The translations under genes and the position numbers were made by a program. The notes below the pieces were generated by a model that saw nothing but the letters and a program-made list of their open reading frames with translations, was not told the origin of the DNA and did no database searches. This document shows, one piece after another, positions 16,584 through 27,811 of a stretch of DNA of 64,000 nt. Source of the stretch: Comamonadaceae bacterium OS-1 (lineage in GTDB: Bacteria; Pseudomonadota; Gammaproteobacteria; Burkholderiales; Burkholderiaceae_C); assembly GCA_027923965.1 (NCBI GenBank), contig AP026969.1, positions 1,550,001 through 1,614,000 of the forward strand. Direction: 5' to 3'. How positions within the stretch are numbered: position 1 is the stretch's first letter; each line of letters begins with the position of its first letter.

Positions 16584-17358
16584 GAGGTACTCCTTGGGGG
16601 TTGGGTCGGGGTGTGGCGTGGGGTGTGGGGGCTGGAGCCCATTCGCTGCGTATGGTCTCCAGCGGCGCGTCCACCACGCGGCTGCGCGCGCTGTGGATGT
16701 GTTCTTCGAGCAGATCGACGGCCAGCGGGGCATTGCGTTTGCGCAAGGCATCGATGAAGCGCAGGTGCTCCTGCATGGCGGGGATCAGGCGGCCGGGGGT
16801 GATCACGCTGTGCTCCAGCTTGATCAGGCGCACCCGCAGGCTGTTGACGCGGTACATCTCGGAAATGATGTCGTTGCCCAGCGCGTCCACCATGCGGTCG
16901 TGCAGGCCCCAGTCCACGGCCTGGGCATCGTCGAGCAGGCGGTGGTCGTCCAGCGCATCGGGGGCATGGGCGCGCTCCAGAATCTGGCGGTGGCTGGCCT
17001 CGATGGCGGCCAGTTCCTCGTTGCTGGCGCTGTGCGCAAAGTGCCGCACCGCCTCGCGCTCCACCATGGAGCGCACCTGGAAGGCATTGCGGATCAGCTT
17101 CAGGTCTACGGGCGTGACCTGCAGGCCGCGCTGGGGTACGGTTTTCAGCAGGCCGCCGGCTTCCAGGCGGGGAATCATCTCGCGCACCGCGCCCAGGGGC
17201 ATGTCCAGCAGCAGCATCAGCTCGCGCTGGGAAATGAACTGCCCGGCACGGATGCCGCCGTTGAATATCTGCTGGGTGAAACCCTGGTAGGCACGAGCAC
17301 GCTGGCTGGCTGCGGTGCTGGAAAGGGGGGCGCTTGCCGACTGTGTCATGACTGACAT
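16573..17358 (-). CDS. GntR-family (FCD) transcriptional regulator of the TRAP operon
   Basis: 261 aa. The winged helix is at about residues 25-85 (GQFISQRELMLLLDMPLGAV, REMIPRLEAGGLLKTV) and an FCD helical domain follows (DWGLHDRMVDALGNDII, MQEHLRFIDALRKRNAPLA with metal-ligand-like histidines). The C-terminal 20 residues are Pro-rich. It is the first gene of the operon and probably responds to the TRAP substrate or its catabolite. A near-perfect palindrome covers the first ATG (17358), so translation may instead start at the ATG at 17349 (MTQSAS). Confidence 0.87.
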   Translation of the reverse strand: MSVMTQSASAPLSSTAASQRARAYQGFTQQIFNGGIRAGQFISQRELMLLLDMPLGAVREMIPRLEAGGLLKTVPQRGLQVTPVDLKLIRNAFQVRSMVEREAVRHFAHSASNEELAAIEASHRQILERAHAPDALDDHRLLDDAQAVDWGLHDRMVDALGNDIISEMYRVNSLRVRLIKLEHSVITPGRLIPAMQEHLRFIDALRKRNAPLAVDLLEEHIHSARSRVVDAPLETIRSEWAPAPTPHATPRPNPQGVPLEP

Positions 17359-17365
17359 GTTAGTC
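17350..17365. promoter_or_regulatory. Candidate operator of the TRAP-operon GntR regulator
   Basis: GACTGACATGTTAGTC, an inverted repeat symmetric at 14 of 16 positions. It overlaps the proposed start region of the regulator gene, a placement typical of GntR autoregulation. Confidence 0.4.
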
Positions 17366-17439
17366 GGTATGCAGTTAGCTGCACCCCGGACAAACCCTGT
17401 GTTGGGTGGGTCCGGGGTGGGTTACGGAGTCTGGGGCGC

Positions 17440-18885
17440 TTAGCCCGCGTGCTTCACCATCACATGCCGCACGCAGCTGTAGTCTTCCAGCGCGTAGAGC
17501 GACATGTCTTTGCCGTAGCCCGAATGTTTCATGCCGCCATGCGGCATTTCCGACACCAGCATGAAGTGGGTGTTGACCCAGGTGCAGCCGTACTGCAGGC
17601 GCGAAGCCACCTGCATGGCCAGGCCCACATCGCGGGTCCACACCGAGCTGGACAGGCCGTATTCGGAGTCGTTGGCCCAGGCAACGGCCTGGTCCACGTC
17701 TTTGACGCGGGTGACGGACACCACAGGGCCAAACACTTCGCTGCGCACGATTTCGTCGTCTTGCAGCGCACCGGCCACCACGGTGGGTTTGTAGAAAAAG
17801 CCTTTGCTGCCCCAGGCCGCGCCGCCGGTGGTCACTTCCACATGGGGCAACTGCGCGGCGCGGTCCACAAAGCTGGCGACGCGGTCGCGCTGGCGGGCCG
17901 AGATCAGCGGGCCCATTTCCACGCCCGGCTCCTGCTGCGTGCCCACCTTGATGCTGGAGACGGCGCTGCTCAGGTCAGCCACCAGCCGCTCGTAAATCTT
18001 TTCACCGGCGTAGATGCGGCAGGCAGCGGTGCAGTCCTGGCCTGCGTTGTAGTAGCCAAAGGTGCGCAGGCCTTCGACCACGCTGGGCAGGTCGGCATCG
18101 TCGAGCACGATCACCGGGGCCTTGCCGCCCAGCTCCAGGTGGGTGCGTTTGATGCCACGGGCGGCGGTTTCCATGATCTTGCTGCCGGTGGAGACATCGC
18201 CGGTGAGCGACGCGATGCGGATGCGCGGGTCGCGGATCAGCGGGGCACCCACCGTGTCGCCCCGGCCACAAACGATGTTGACCACGCCCGGCGGCAGGAT
18301 GGTGGCCAGCACTTCGCCCAGGCGCAGGGTGGTCAGTGGCGTGTTTTCCGAGGGCTTGAGGACCACGGTGTTGCCCATGGCGATGGCCGGGCCCAGCTTC
18401 CAGGCGGCCATCATCAGGGGATAGTTCCAGGGGGCGATGGAGGCCACCACGCCCAGCGGGTCGCGGCGCACCATGCTGGTATGCCCGGCCAGGTATTCGC
18501 CCGCCAGCGGCCCCGACAGATTGCGCAAGGCCCCGGCAAAGAAACGGAACACATCGGCGATGGTCGGTATCTCGTCGTTGCGTGCGGCGCTCAGCGGTTT
18601 GCCGCAGTTCAGCGACTCCAGCGCGGCAAATTCATCGCCGTGGGACTCAATCGCATCGGCGATCTGCAGCAGGTAGGCGCTGCGGTCGCGCGGGGTGAGC
18701 GCGGCCCAGGCGGGGAAGGCCTGGCTGGCGGCATCCACGGCCAGGCGCAACTGGTCGGCGCTGGCTTCGCGTACTTCGCACAGCATTTCGCCGGTGGAGG
18801 GATTGAGCACGCTTTCCGCGCGGCCTTCGCCGGTGACGGTGCTGCCGTTAATCAGCAATTGGGTGGGAAATCGTTGTACGGCCAT
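17440..18885 (-). CDS. patD: Gamma-aminobutyraldehyde dehydrogenase
   Basis: 481 aa. The whole length follows E. coli PatD (YdcW) as I recall it: [48 protein letters not shown] with the catalytic glutamate, [16 protein letters not shown] with the catalytic cysteine, and [18 protein letters not shown]. It oxidises 4-aminobutanal from putrescine to GABA with NAD+. It is the last gene of the YdcSTUV-like transporter operon, 34 bases after the last permease gene. This is the same order as in E. coli and gives strong support for polyamine use. Confidence 0.94.
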   Translation of the reverse strand: MAVQRFPTQLLINGSTVTGEGRAESVLNPSTGEMLCEVREASADQLRLAVDAASQAFPAWAALTPRDRSAYLLQIADAIESHGDEFAALESLNCGKPLSAARNDEIPTIADVFRFFAGALRNLSGPLAGEYLAGHTSMVRRDPLGVVASIAPWNYPLMMAAWKLGPAIAMGNTVVLKPSENTPLTTLRLGEVLATILPPGVVNIVCGRGDTVGAPLIRDPRIRIASLTGDVSTGSKIMETAARGIKRTHLELGGKAPVIVLDDADLPSVVEGLRTFGYYNAGQDCTAACRIYAGEKIYERLVADLSSAVSSIKVGTQQEPGVEMGPLISARQRDRVASFVDRAAQLPHVEVTTGGAAWGSKGFFYKPTVVAGALQDDEIVRSEVFGPVVSVTRVKDVDQAVAWANDSEYGLSSSVWTRDVGLAMQVASRLQYGCTWVNTHFMLVSEMPHGGMKHSGYGKDMSLYALEDYSCVRHVMVKHAG

Positions 18886-18919
18886 GGTGGAGCTTCCAGG
18901 AGGTGGGTGGAGGGGGAAA

Positions 18920-19720
18920 TCATTGCGCGCCGGGGCTGGTGTCGGTGTCGCGGGTCAGCCGCCAGGCCAGCAGGATTAAGGGCATGGTGAGCAGCATCAC
19001 GGCCATGGCAACCACATTGGTCACCGCCACTTCGCGGGGGCGGCTCAGCTGGTTCAGCAGCCACAGCGGCAGGGTTTTCTCGCTGCCCGAGGTAAAGGTG
19101 GTGACGATCAGCTCGTCCACCGACAAGGCAAAGGCCAGAATGCCGCCCGCCAGCAGTGCCGTACCGAGCTGGGGCAGGATGATGTAGCGCAGGGTGGTCA
19201 GCGTGTCGGCTCCCAGGTCCATCGAGGCCTCGACCAGCCGTGCAGGCAGGCGGCGCAGCCGCGCGACCACGTTGTTGTGCACCACCACCACGCAAAACGT
19301 GGCGTGGCCTACGGCAATGGTCCAGAAACCGGGGTTCACGTCCATCAGTTTGAAGGCGGCCAGCAGGGCCAGGCCGGTGACGATGCCCGGCAGCGCGATC
19401 GGCAGGATCAGCAAGGTGGTGAAGCCGTCCTTGCCAAAGAAGCGGTCGCGGTTAAGGGCTGCGGCCGTCATCGTGCCCAGCACCATGGCGATCAGGGTGG
19501 CCATGGCCGCCACGCCCATCGATAGGCTGATGGCCTGCAGGATGTCTTCGCGCTCCCAGGCGCGGGCGAACCAGCGCAGCGTCAAGCCGCGCAGCGGGAA
19601 GCTGTAGCCGCCGTCGTCGCTGTTGAAGGCATAGACCACGATGAACAGCAGGGGCAGGTGCAAAAACGCCAGCCCGCCATAGGCGGCAGCGCGCAGCAGG
19701 TGGGTGGATTTAAAGCGCAT
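18920..19720 (-). CDS. Spermidine/putrescine-type ABC transporter permease (PotC/YdcV-like)
   Basis: 266 aa with six membrane segments. The coupling loop is [40 protein letters not shown] opens the protein and [20 protein letters not shown] is typical of PotC-like permeases. It overlaps the partner permease's 3' end by 11 bases. It forms the inner-membrane channel with the permease at 19710-20663. Confidence 0.9.
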   Translation of the reverse strand: MRFKSTHLLRAAAYGGLAFLHLPLLFIVVYAFNSDDGGYSFPLRGLTLRWFARAWEREDILQAISLSMGVAAMATLIAMVLGTMTAAALNRDRFFGKDGFTTLLILPIALPGIVTGLALLAAFKLMDVNPGFWTIAVGHATFCVVVVHNNVVARLRRLPARLVEASMDLGADTLTTLRYIILPQLGTALLAGGILAFALSVDELIVTTFTSGSEKTLPLWLLNQLSRPREVAVTNVVAMAVMLLTMPLILLAWRLTRDTDTSPGAQ

Positions 19721-20663
19721 TGAAAGCCCCCAGTCGGCGGGCCATGCCCAGGTACATGGTGATCAGCACAATCGGCAGGCAGGTGAAAGCCGCCGCCATC
19801 GGCAGGTTGCCTATCGTGCCCTGCAAGGTGTAGACCATGCTGCCGATGTACAGGCCCGACGGGCCCACCAGCTGCGGAATGATGTAGTCGCCCAGGGTCA
19901 GCGAGAAGGTGAAGATCGAGCCCGCCACCACGCCCGGAAACGCCAGGGGCCACAGCACGGTGCGAAAGGTCTGGAATGGTTTGGCCCCCAGGTCGGCCGA
20001 GGCCAGCAGCAAGTTGCCCGGAACCCGCTCAATGGCAGCCTGGATGGGCAGCACCATGAACGGCAGCCAGATGTAGGTAAACACCAGAAACCGCCCCAGG
20101 TTCGAGGTGGCCAAGGTCTCGCCGCCAATGGCCGGGATGCTCAGCACCGCCTGCAGCACGCCCCGCAGGCCCAGATGGTCTAGCACCCAGTAGACCACCC
20201 CGCCTTGCGCCAGCAGCACGGTCCAGGCGTAGGCCTTGACGATGTAGCTGGCCCACATGGGCAGCATCACACCCACGTAGAAAAAGCCTTTTTCCCAGCC
20301 CTTGGCATGGTGGGCCATGTAGTAGGCCATCGGAAAGCCCAGCACCACCGTGCCCAGGGTCACGGCCACCGCCATGGCCAGGGTGCGCAGCACGATGTCC
20401 AAGTTGGCGGCGACCAGCAGATCCTGGAAATTCTGGCTGGTCAGCTCGGGCGTGACCGACATGGCCATGTCGTCGAAGGTGAACACGCTTTGCACCAACA
20501 GCGTCAGCAGCGAGCCTACGTAGACCACACCAAACCACAGCAGCGGCGGGGTCAGCAACAGCAGCAGCGTGAGGTTGCGGCGCTGGTACAGCAGGTTGGC
20601 CAGGCGGTGGCGCAGCCCGCCCTGGGTGGCCGCCAGCGGGGGGAGGGCGAGTGTCTCAGGCAT
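19710..20663 (-). CDS. Spermidine/putrescine-type ABC transporter permease (PotB/YdcU-like)
   Basis: 317 aa with six predicted membrane segments. The EAA-type loop is [20 protein letters not shown]. The [10 protein letters not shown] region lies between segments 1 and 2. It starts within the last bases of the ATPase gene, so it is translationally coupled. It belongs to the YdcSTUV-type importer of polyamines. Confidence 0.9.
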   Translation of the reverse strand: MPETLALPPLAATQGGLRHRLANLLYQRRNLTLLLLLTPPLLWFGVVYVGSLLTLLVQSVFTFDDMAMSVTPELTSQNFQDLLVAANLDIVLRTLAMAVAVTLGTVVLGFPMAYYMAHHAKGWEKGFFYVGVMLPMWASYIVKAYAWTVLLAQGGVVYWVLDHLGLRGVLQAVLSIPAIGGETLATSNLGRFLVFTYIWLPFMVLPIQAAIERVPGNLLLASADLGAKPFQTFRTVLWPLAFPGVVAGSIFTFSLTLGDYIIPQLVGPSGLYIGSMVYTLQGTIGNLPMAAAFTCLPIVLITMYLGMARRLGAFNAL

Positions 20664-21684
20664 CCAGCGCCACCATGTGCTCAGGGGCCCAGTGCAGGGC
20701 CAGCGCGGCTCCTGGCGCGGTGTGGGCTGCCAGGCCGCTTGCCGCGTCGTTGTCTTGCTGCAGCGCGGTCATCATCTGGTCGCCAACCTGGATTTCCAGG
20801 CGCTGGGCGGCCCCCAGAAACTGCACCGCTACCAGCGTGCCTTCTACCTGCATGCGACCCGTTGGCGTTGCCGCACCTGCGGCGGCGATGGCGATGTGCT
20901 CCTGGCGCACGGCGAATGCCTGGGGGGTACCGGTGATGCGCTGCGCCAGGGCGGCATCCACCACGTTGGCACTGCCCACAAAATTGGCTACAAAACGCGT
21001 GCGTGGCTGGCGATACAGTTCGCGCGGCGTGGCGATCTGCTCGATCTGCCCGCGGTTGAAGACGGCGATGCGGTCGGACATCGACAGTGCTTCGCTCTGG
21101 TCGTGCGTCACGTACGCAAAAGTGATGCCCAGCTTGCGGTGCAGCACTTTCAGCTCCACCTGCATTTGCTCGCGCAGCTTCAGGTCCAGCGCGCCCAGGG
21201 GCTCGTCCAGCAGCAGGATGCGGGGCCGATTCACCAGTGCGCGGGCCAGCGCCACCCGCTGGCGCTGGCCGCCAGAGAGTTGGGCCGGGGTGCGCAAGGC
21301 GTGGTCGGGCAGGGCCACCATGTCGAGCGCCTCGCGGGCCTTGGCGTGGCGCTCGGCCAGCGGCATCTTGCGCACCATCAGCCCGTAGGCCACGTTGTCC
21401 AGCACGTTCATGTGCGGAAACAGGGCATAGTCCTGGAACACGGTGTTCACGTCGCGGGCATACGGTGGCGTGCCCGCAGCTTCTTGGCCAAACAGCGTCA
21501 GGCTGCCGCTGCTGGGCTGCTCGAAACCCGCCATCAGCCGCAGCGAGGTGGTCTTGCCCGAACCCGAGGGCCCGAGCATCGAGAAAAACTCGCCCTCCTG
21601 CACCGTGAAGCTCACCCGGTCCAGCGCCTTGACGCTGCCGTAGTGGCGGGACACACCGCTGAAGGCAATCGCCTCTGACGTCAC
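20656..21684 (-). CDS. Spermidine/putrescine-type ABC transporter ATP-binding protein (PotA/YdcT-like)
   Basis: 342 aa from GTG at 21684; TTG at 21690 is an alternative overlapping the upstream stop. Walker A is GPSGSGKTT, the Q-loop is [11 protein letters not shown], the signature LSGGQRQR, Walker [13 protein letters not shown], and the H-loop THDQSEA. A C-terminal TOBE-type regulatory domain follows (about residues 250-340, RQEHIAIA). It powers the YdcU/YdcV-like permeases and directly follows the binding-protein gene. Confidence 0.91.
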   Translation of the reverse strand: MTSEAIAFSGVSRHYGSVKALDRVSFTVQEGEFFSMLGPSGSGKTTSLRLMAGFEQPSSGSLTLFGQEAAGTPPYARDVNTVFQDYALFPHMNVLDNVAYGLMVRKMPLAERHAKAREALDMVALPDHALRTPAQLSGGQRQRVALARALVNRPRILLLDEPLGALDLKLREQMQVELKVLHRKLGITFAYVTHDQSEALSMSDRIAVFNRGQIEQIATPRELYRQPRTRFVANFVGSANVVDAALAQRITGTPQAFAVRQEHIAIAAAGAATPTGRMQVEGTLVAVQFLGAAQRLEIQVGDQMMTALQQDNDAASGLAAHTAPGAALALHWAPEHMVALDA

Positions 21685-21686
21685 CT

Positions 21687-22838
21687 TCAACGCCCGCCCA
21701 TGATGGCGATGTAGTCCATGGTCCACTTGGCGTAGGGCACGCAGCTGCCCTGGGTACTGCATTTAGCCTGCGGCGTTTTCCAGAACTTGACCTCGGTAAA
21801 GCGGTCGTAGCCGTTGTCCTTGCAGAAGTCGCTGCCGCCCGGTGCCTTGGCCTTGCAGGCTGCGCCCACCACCGGATTCGCACCAAACCACTCGGCCAGC
21901 GGGGCCTGCAGCTTGTCGCTCAGCGAGTGTTCCATCCACTTGTAGGCGCAATTGGGGTGCTTGGCGTTGGCGTGCAGCATGGTGGTGTCGGCCCAGCCGG
22001 TGACACCTTCTTTCGGGACAGTGGAGGCGATGGGTTTTTTCTCGGCCTGCAGCGCGTTCACCATGTAGCCCCAGGAGCCGGAGGCCACCACGCCTTCGTT
22101 CTTGAAGTCGTTCATCTGCACCGTGGAGTCGTGCCAGTAGCGGTGCGTCAGGGCCTTTTGGCCGCGCAGCAGCGCCAGCACGGCGGCGTATTGCTTGTCG
22201 TTGAGTTCATACGGGTCCTTGATGCCCAGTTCGGGCTGCTTGGCCATCAGGTACAGCGCGGCATCTGCGATGTAGATGGCGCCGTCGTAGGCCTGCACCC
22301 GGCCCTTGTTGGGTTTGCCATCGGGCAAGACCGTGGGCTCGAACACCACCGACCAGGATTTGGGGGCTTCCTTGAACACGCTGGTGTTGTACATCAGCAC
22401 ATTGGGTCCCCACTGGTAGGGCACGCCGTAGTGCTTGCCGCCCACAGTGTGCCAGTCGGCGTTTTGCAGGCGTGCGTCCACGTTTTTCCACGACGGCACC
22501 AGGGCCGGGTTGATTTCCTGCACCAGCTTGGATGCCACCAGGCGCAGGCTGGCATCGCCCGAGGCGGTCACCAGGTCGTAGCCGCCCAGTTTCATCAGCG
22601 ACACCATCTCGTCCGAGGTGGCCGCCGACTTGGCGTTGACCTTGCAGCCGGTTTCTTTTTCGAATGCTGTCACCCAGTCGTAGTTCTTGTCGGTTTCGCC
22701 GCGTTCGATATAGCCCGCCCAGGCAATGATGTCGAGCCGACCTTCGCCCTTGCCAATCGCGGTGGGTGGAGCGGCCAGCACGGAGGCGGCAGCGGCGACG
22801 GCCAACAGGCCGGTAGAGATCAAGCGGGTGGTGGACAT
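21687..22838 (-). CDS. Polyamine-type ABC transporter substrate-binding protein (YdcS-like)
   Basis: 383 aa from ATG at 22838, chosen because GAGGAA lies 8 bases upstream; an upstream GTG at 22853 falls inside that ribosome site. A signal peptide ([18 protein letters not shown]) precedes the mature protein. Domain motifs include [36 protein letters not shown] and [15 protein letters not shown], close to YdcS. Four or more cysteines are conserved near the C-terminus ([29 protein letters not shown]). It is the first gene of the operon that ends with patD, so putrescine or a related compound is the expected ligand. Confidence 0.9.
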   Translation of the reverse strand: MSTTRLISTGLLAVAAAASVLAAPPTAIGKGEGRLDIIAWAGYIERGETDKNYDWVTAFEKETGCKVNAKSAATSDEMVSLMKLGGYDLVTASGDASLRLVASKLVQEINPALVPSWKNVDARLQNADWHTVGGKHYGVPYQWGPNVLMYNTSVFKEAPKSWSVVFEPTVLPDGKPNKGRVQAYDGAIYIADAALYLMAKQPELGIKDPYELNDKQYAAVLALLRGQKALTHRYWHDSTVQMNDFKNEGVVASGSWGYMVNALQAEKKPIASTVPKEGVTGWADTTMLHANAKHPNCAYKWMEHSLSDKLQAPLAEWFGANPVVGAACKAKAPGGSDFCKDNGYDRFTEVKFWKTPQAKCSTQGSCVPYAKWTMDYIAIMGGR

Positions 22839-22965
22839 GGAAAATTTCCTCACTTTGGGGGTTCGGTCAACAAGCTACAGGCATGTTAGGAGCCGGTGCC
22901 CAACCGAGCCATACTCTCGCGCCAATACAATCCATCGGTAAAACAGAAACCTTGCACCAATTCGC

Positions 22966-22983
22966 GTAAAAATAGTGATTTAC
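22966..22983. promoter_or_regulatory. Candidate LysR-type site in the divergent ydcS-lysR region
   Basis: GTAAA-N8-TTTAC inverted repeat, placed between the divergent polyamine operon and the LysR gene. LysR proteins often bind such AT-rich dyads in divergent promoters. The evidence is the symmetry and the location only. Confidence 0.3.
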
Positions 22984-23075
22984 CCTAGGTCCCAAGCTGG
23001 TGCGTTGCCCGGTTTCCCATCGGAATCGCCCAAAACAGTGCTTATTTGTCTCGTTCTGTGTGAGTGTTCCGTCCC

Positions 23076-24005
23076 ATGAGCACCTCCTTCAAGAGCATTC
23101 GGTATTTCATAGCGGTGGCCGAGTCGGGCTCGATTTCGGCGGCCATCCACGACCTGGGCGTGTCGCAGTCGGTGGTGTCGCAGTCCATCGCCCAGATCGA
23201 GGCAGACCTGGGCACGCTGCTGTTTGACCGGCGTGCGCGCGGCATGTCTTTGACCCATGCGGGCCACCAGTTCCTGCGCCACGCCCACCAGATCGAGGTG
23301 GCCATGCGCAACGCCCGCGATGCCCTGTCGTCGCGGCCCCACACCGTCACCGGCAGCCTGAACATCGGCGTGACCAGCCTGATGGTGGGCTACTACCTTC
23401 CGTTTCTGCTGGACCGGTTTCGCCGGGTGTTCCCGCGCATCCAGGTGCAGATCACCGAGGACCGGCGGGACTACCTGGAGCACCTGCTGGTCAGTGGCGA
23501 GCTGGATGTGGCCCTGATCGTGGTATCGCAGTTGCAAAACCCCCGCGCCCTGGCCACCGAAACCATTCTGCGGTCGGGCTGGCGCGTCTGGTGCCCGGTG
23601 AACCACCGCTTGGCCAGCGAGGCCAAGGTCGAGGCCGCCGACCTGGCCCAGCAGCCGCTGGTGCTGCTGCAGGTGGACGAGCTGGGCGATGCCACCACTG
23701 CACTCTGGAACGCCGGGGGTGCCGAGCCCAATGTGCTGATCCGTACTTCGTCGGTCGAGGCGGTGCGCAGCCTGGTGGCTACCGGCGCGGGCTGTTCGGT
23801 GCTGCCCGACATGCTGTACCGCCCCTGGTCGCTGGAGGGCGACCGCATCGAAGCCCGGCCCCTGGCGCACAGCCTGCCGCTGCTGGAAGTGGGCCTGGCC
23901 TGGCGCAAAGGCGCGGTTTTGGCCGAGCCCCTGCGCAACTTTTTGACCGCGGTGCGCCCCACGCTGGATGGACACCACACCGGGGCCCATGGCTTACCGC
24001 GCTGA
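23076..24005 (+). CDS. LysR-family transcriptional regulator (polyamine operon)
   Basis: 309 aa from ATG at 23076; a GTG 12 bases upstream (23064) is also in frame. The winged helix is at about residues 1-60 (FIAVAESGSISAAIHDLGVS, QSVVSQSIAQIEADLGT LLFDR region). A LysR effector domain follows from about 90 (SLNIGVTSLMVGYYLPFLLD). It is divergent from the YdcSTUV-PatD-like operon with a 237-base shared control region, so it most likely controls polyamine uptake and breakdown. Confidence 0.87.
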   Translation: MSTSFKSIRYFIAVAESGSISAAIHDLGVSQSVVSQSIAQIEADLGTLLFDRRARGMSLTHAGHQFLRHAHQIEVAMRNARDALSSRPHTVTGSLNIGVTSLMVGYYLPFLLDRFRRVFPRIQVQITEDRRDYLEHLLVSGELDVALIVVSQLQNPRALATETILRSGWRVWCPVNHRLASEAKVEAADLAQQPLVLLQVDELGDATTALWNAGGAEPNVLIRTSSVEAVRSLVATGAGCSVLPDMLYRPWSLEGDRIEARPLAHSLPLLEVGLAWRKGAVLAEPLRNFLTAVRPTLDGHHTGAHGLPR

Positions 24006-24068
24006 TAGCCAGGACGCGCCAAGTACACGGCGATAATAGAAGGCTCCATAGACCCACCCGTCCGAAGA

Positions 24069-26702
24069 ATGAACGACATGACCCAGCCCGTTTTCACCGT
24101 TGCCGACATCCGCAAGACCTTCCTCGACTTCTTTGCCTCCAAGGGCCACACCGTGGTGGCCAGCAGCTCGCTGGTACCGGGCAACGATCCCACGCTGATG
24201 TTCACCAACTCCGGCATGGTGCAGTTCAAGGACGTGTTCCTGGGCACCGACAAGCGCCCCTACGTGCGCGCCGCCTCGGTCCAGGCCTGCCTGCGCGCCG
24301 GTGGCAAGCACAACGACCTGGAAAACGTGGGCTACACCGCCCGCCACCACACCTTCTTCGAGATGATGGGCAACTGGAGCTTTGGCGACTACTTCAAGCG
24401 CGAGTCGCTGCACTGGGCCTGGGAACTGCTCACCACCGTGTACAAGCTGCCGCCCGAGCGCCTGCTGGCCACGGTGTACGAGGAAGACGACGAAGCCTTC
24501 GACATCTGGACCAAAGAGATTGGTCTGCCGCCCGAGCGCGTGATCCGCATCGGCGACAACAAGGGCGGCCGCTACAAGTCCGACAACTTCTGGATGATGG
24601 CCGATACCGGCCCCTGCGGCCCCTGCTCGGAGATCTTCTACGACCACGGCGACCACATCGAAGGCGGCCCCCCGGGCAGCCCCGGTGAAGACGGTGACCG
24701 CTTCATCGAGATCTGGAACAACGTGTTCATGCAGTTCAACATGGCTGAAGACGGCTCGGTCACGCCGCTGCCCGCCCCCTGCGTGGACACCGGCATGGGC
24801 CTGGAGCGCCTGGCTGCCATCCTGCAGCACGTGCACAGCAACTACGAAATCGACATTTTTGACGCGCTGATCAAGGCCGCATCACGCGAAACCGGTGAAC
24901 AAGACCTGGGCCACAAGAGTCTGCGCGTCATCGCCGACCACATCCGCGCCACCTCCTTTTTGGTCAGCGACGGCGTGATCCCCGGCAACGAAGGCCGCGG
25001 CTACGTGCAGCGCCGCATCATCCGCCGCGCCATCCGCCACGGCTACCTGCTGGGCCAGACCAAGCCCTTCTTCCACAAGCTGGTGCCCGATCTGGTGGCG
25101 CTGATGGGCGCGGCCTACCCGCACATGGCGGCGCAGCAGGAGCGCATTGCCGAAGTGCTCAAGGCCGAGGAAGAACGCTTCTTCGAAACCCTGGCCATGG
25201 GCATGGAAATCCTGAACGCCTCCCTGGCCGACGGCGTGCAGGTGCTGCCCGGCGACGTGGCCTTCAAGCTGCACGACACCTACGGCTTCCCGCTGGACCT
25301 GTCGGCCGACGTGTGCCGTGAGCGCGGCCTGTCGGTGGACGAAGCCGGTTTCACCGCCGCCATGGAAGCCCAAAAAGCCAAGGGCCGCGCCGCTGGCAAG
25401 TTCAAGATGGACCGCGCGCTGGAATACACCGGTGCCGACAACGCCTTCGTGGGCTACGAGAAACTCGAAGCCACTGCAAAAATCGTAGCACTCTACGCCG
25501 ATGGGGTGAGCGTAGCCGCCCTGAAAGTGGGCCAAACTGGCACCGTGGTGCTGGACACCACGCCCTTCTATTCCGAGAGTGGCGGCCAGGTGGGCGACGA
25601 GGGCGTGATCACCAGTGGCTCGGCGCGCTTTAACGTGGGCGACACGCAAAAGATCAAGTCCGATGTGTTCGGCCACCAGGGCACGCTGGAAGCGGGCACG
25701 CTGAATGTGGGCGACACCGTCACCGCCAGCGTCAACACGGCCCTGCGCGCCGCCACCCAGCGCAACCACTCGGTCACCCACCTGATGCACAAGGCCTTGC
25801 GCGAAGTGCTGGGCACCCACGTGCACCAAAAGGGCAGCCTGGTGAACGCCGAACGCACCCGCTTCGACTTCACCCACAACGCCCCGGTCACCGACGCGCA
25901 AATTTTGCAGATCGAGGCCATGGTCAACGCCGAAATTCTGGCCAACGCCGCCACCCACGCCGAACTGATGGACATCGAATCCGCCCAGAAGACCGGCGCG
26001 ATGATGCTGTTTGGCGAGAAGTACGGCGAAATCGTGCGCGTGCTCAGCATCGGCAGCACGCAAGAACTCTGCGGCGGCACCCACGTGCAGCGCACCGGCG
26101 ACATCGGTCTGTTCAAGGTGGTGAATGAGGCCGGCGTGGCCGCAGGCGTGCGCCGTATCGAAGCCATCACCGGCGAAGGTGCCTTGGCCTACCTGCAAGA
26201 CCTGGAACGCACTGTGACCCAGGCCGCAGGTAGCTTCAAGGTGCAGCCCGCCGAACTGCAAGCCCGCGTCACGCTGGCGCTGGACAATATCAAGGCGCTG
26301 GAAAAAGAAGTCGCCCAGCTCAAGGGCAAATTGGCTTCCAGCCAGGGTGACGAGTTGGTCAATACCGCCATCGATATCAACGGCACCAAGCTGCTGGCCG
26401 CCAAGCTCGAAGGTGCCGACACCAAGACCCTGCGCGACACCATGGACAAGCTCAAAGACAAGCTCAAAACCGCCGTCATCGTGCTGGCCGCCGTCGACGG
26501 CGACAAGGTGCAAATCGCCGTGGGCGTAACCAAGGACAGCGTGGGCAAGGTGCAAGCCGGTGCCCTGGCCAACTTCGTCGCCAGCCAGCTCGGCGGCAAA
26601 GGCGGCGGCAAGCCCGACATGGCCATGGCCGGAGGTACAGAACCCGCTAAATTGCCTGCGGCGCTGGCATCCGTGCAGGCCTGGGTGGCAGAACGCGTGT
26701 AA
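24069..26702 (+). CDS. alaS: Alanyl-tRNA synthetase
   Basis: 877 aa, the standard length. The class II catalytic core comes first ([16 protein letters not shown], then [20 protein letters not shown] and [20 protein letters not shown]). The editing domain carries the zinc-binding [11 protein letters not shown] and CGGTH motifs, and a C-terminal C-Ala domain ends the protein (about 770-877, [15 protein letters not shown]). It charges tRNA-Ala and hydrolyses mischarged Ser/Gly-tRNA. The stop is followed after 11 bases by the AAA ATPase gene, so these accessory genes may ride on the alaS transcript. Confidence 0.98.
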   Translation: MNDMTQPVFTVADIRKTFLDFFASKGHTVVASSSLVPGNDPTLMFTNSGMVQFKDVFLGTDKRPYVRAASVQACLRAGGKHNDLENVGYTARHHTFFEMMGNWSFGDYFKRESLHWAWELLTTVYKLPPERLLATVYEEDDEAFDIWTKEIGLPPERVIRIGDNKGGRYKSDNFWMMADTGPCGPCSEIFYDHGDHIEGGPPGSPGEDGDRFIEIWNNVFMQFNMAEDGSVTPLPAPCVDTGMGLERLAAILQHVHSNYEIDIFDALIKAASRETGEQDLGHKSLRVIADHIRATSFLVSDGVIPGNEGRGYVQRRIIRRAIRHGYLLGQTKPFFHKLVPDLVALMGAAYPHMAAQQERIAEVLKAEEERFFETLAMGMEILNASLADGVQVLPGDVAFKLHDTYGFPLDLSADVCRERGLSVDEAGFTAAMEAQKAKGRAAGKFKMDRALEYTGADNAFVGYEKLEATAKIVALYADGVSVAALKVGQTGTVVLDTTPFYSESGGQVGDEGVITSGSARFNVGDTQKIKSDVFGHQGTLEAGTLNVGDTVTASVNTALRAATQRNHSVTHLMHKALREVLGTHVHQKGSLVNAERTRFDFTHNAPVTDAQILQIEAMVNAEILANAATHAELMDIESAQKTGAMMLFGEKYGEIVRVLSIGSTQELCGGTHVQRTGDIGLFKVVNEAGVAAGVRRIEAITGEGALAYLQDLERTVTQAAGSFKVQPAELQARVTLALDNIKALEKEVAQLKGKLASSQGDELVNTAIDINGTKLLAAKLEGADTKTLRDTMDKLKDKLKTAVIVLAAVDGDKVQIAVGVTKDSVGKVQAGALANFVASQLGGKGGGKPDMAMAGGTEPAKLPAALASVQAWVAERV

Positions 26703-26713
26703 GGTGTTTCTTC

Positions 26714-27811
26714 GTGGCGCAAATCAAATCCATCACCATCAAGGGCTTCAAGTCGATCCGTTCGCTTGAGGGCTTTGAGATGCGCCCATTGAATGTGTTG
26801 ATTGGCCCCAACGGCGCGGGTAAAAGCAATTTCATCGGTGCGCTACGGTTTTTGTCCGAGGTGGCGGGGGACAATTTTCCGGGCTATGTGCAGAAGCAGG
26901 GAAGGGCGAACTCCTTCTTGCATGGCGGCAGGAAGAAGACCTCGACGATGGAGTTTGAGGTTTATGGCGTGCCGGACGATGGTAGGTCTACGGGTTACCG
27001 CGTTCACCTTGAAGCCACGAACGACAGCCGTTTTATTTTTGCCAGTGAAGAAATTTTGGGAATTGGTGGGCACATCGGTGATACCAGCCGCTTGCTCGGG
27101 CGCAACCACGAGGAGGCTTTGGTCAGAGCACTTCAACAAGGAGCCGCTAACCTCGTTCCCAAGATGCTGCAAAGCTGGCGTCAGTACCATTTCCACGACA
27201 CCGGCGATTTGGCCGCAGTGAAGCAGCCGCACAGTGTGAAGGACACCCTGCGCCTCAAACCCGATGCGGGCAACCTGGCTGCGTATCTGGGAAAATTGCG
27301 CAAGCAATACCCCCAGCATTACCAACAGATCGTTGAGACAGTGCGCTTGGTAGCACCCTTTTTCGGCGACTTTGTGCAGCGAGATGATGCTTTGGATACG
27401 GTGGAGCTGGAGTGGACGCAAAAGGCGGACCCCGACACACCGTACGGCGCAGGCGCTTTGTCAGACGGCACGCTGCGCTTCATATGCCTGACCACGCTGT
27501 TGCTGCAGCCTTTGGCTCTGCTGCCAGACACCGTGCTGATTGACGAACCCGAGCTGGGCCTGCATCCCTACGCCATCGGTGTGCTGGCCGACATGCTGAA
27601 GCAGGTAGCAGAGAACCGCCAGCTCATCGTGTCCACCCAATCGGTGGAGTTGCTGAATGCCTTCGCGCCCGAGGACGTGGTGGTGGTGGACCGACAGGAC
27701 GATGAGTCCACCTTTCGGCGGCTGGATAGCACCGAGCTGGCGGGTTGGCTGGCGGACTACACCCCGCTGGGGGAACTGTGGCTGCGCAATGTCTTGGGCG
27801 GCAGGCCATGA
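26714..27811 (+). CDS. AAA-family ATPase (ABC/OLD-like), probable defence ATPase
   Basis: 365 aa from GTG at 26714. Walker A is GPNGAGKSNF (about residue 33). The ABC-like C-terminal part shows LSDGTLRFICLTTLLL-type signature residues (ALSDGTLRF), Walker B LLPDTVLIDEPELGLHP, and a final QLIVSTQSVELLNAF. It belongs to the AAA_21/AAA_15 class, typical of ATPases paired with Toprim-like effectors in phage defence. Base composition is visibly poorer in GC than in alaS (for example the 27001-27060 stretch), which suggests acquisition. The last base of its stop region overlaps the next start (ATGA). Confidence 0.85.
   Translation: MAQIKSITIKGFKSIRSLEGFEMRPLNVLIGPNGAGKSNFIGALRFLSEVAGDNFPGYVQKQGRANSFLHGGRKKTSTMEFEVYGVPDDGRSTGYRVHLEATNDSRFIFASEEILGIGGHIGDTSRLLGRNHEEALVRALQQGAANLVPKMLQSWRQYHFHDTGDLAAVKQPHSVKDTLRLKPDAGNLAAYLGKLRKQYPQHYQQIVETVRLVAPFFGDFVQRDDALDTVELEWTQKADPDTPYGAGALSDGTLRFICLTTLLLQPLALLPDTVLIDEPELGLHPYAIGVLADMLKQVAENRQLIVSTQSVELLNAFAPEDVVVVDRQDDESTFRRLDSTELAGWLADYTPLGELWLRNVLGGRP

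Noticed and set aside
24882..26555. A 557-codon open frame antisense to alaS
   Set aside because: It is a shadow frame on the opposite strand of a highly conserved gene, with His/Gly/Gln-rich low-complexity sequence and no motif.
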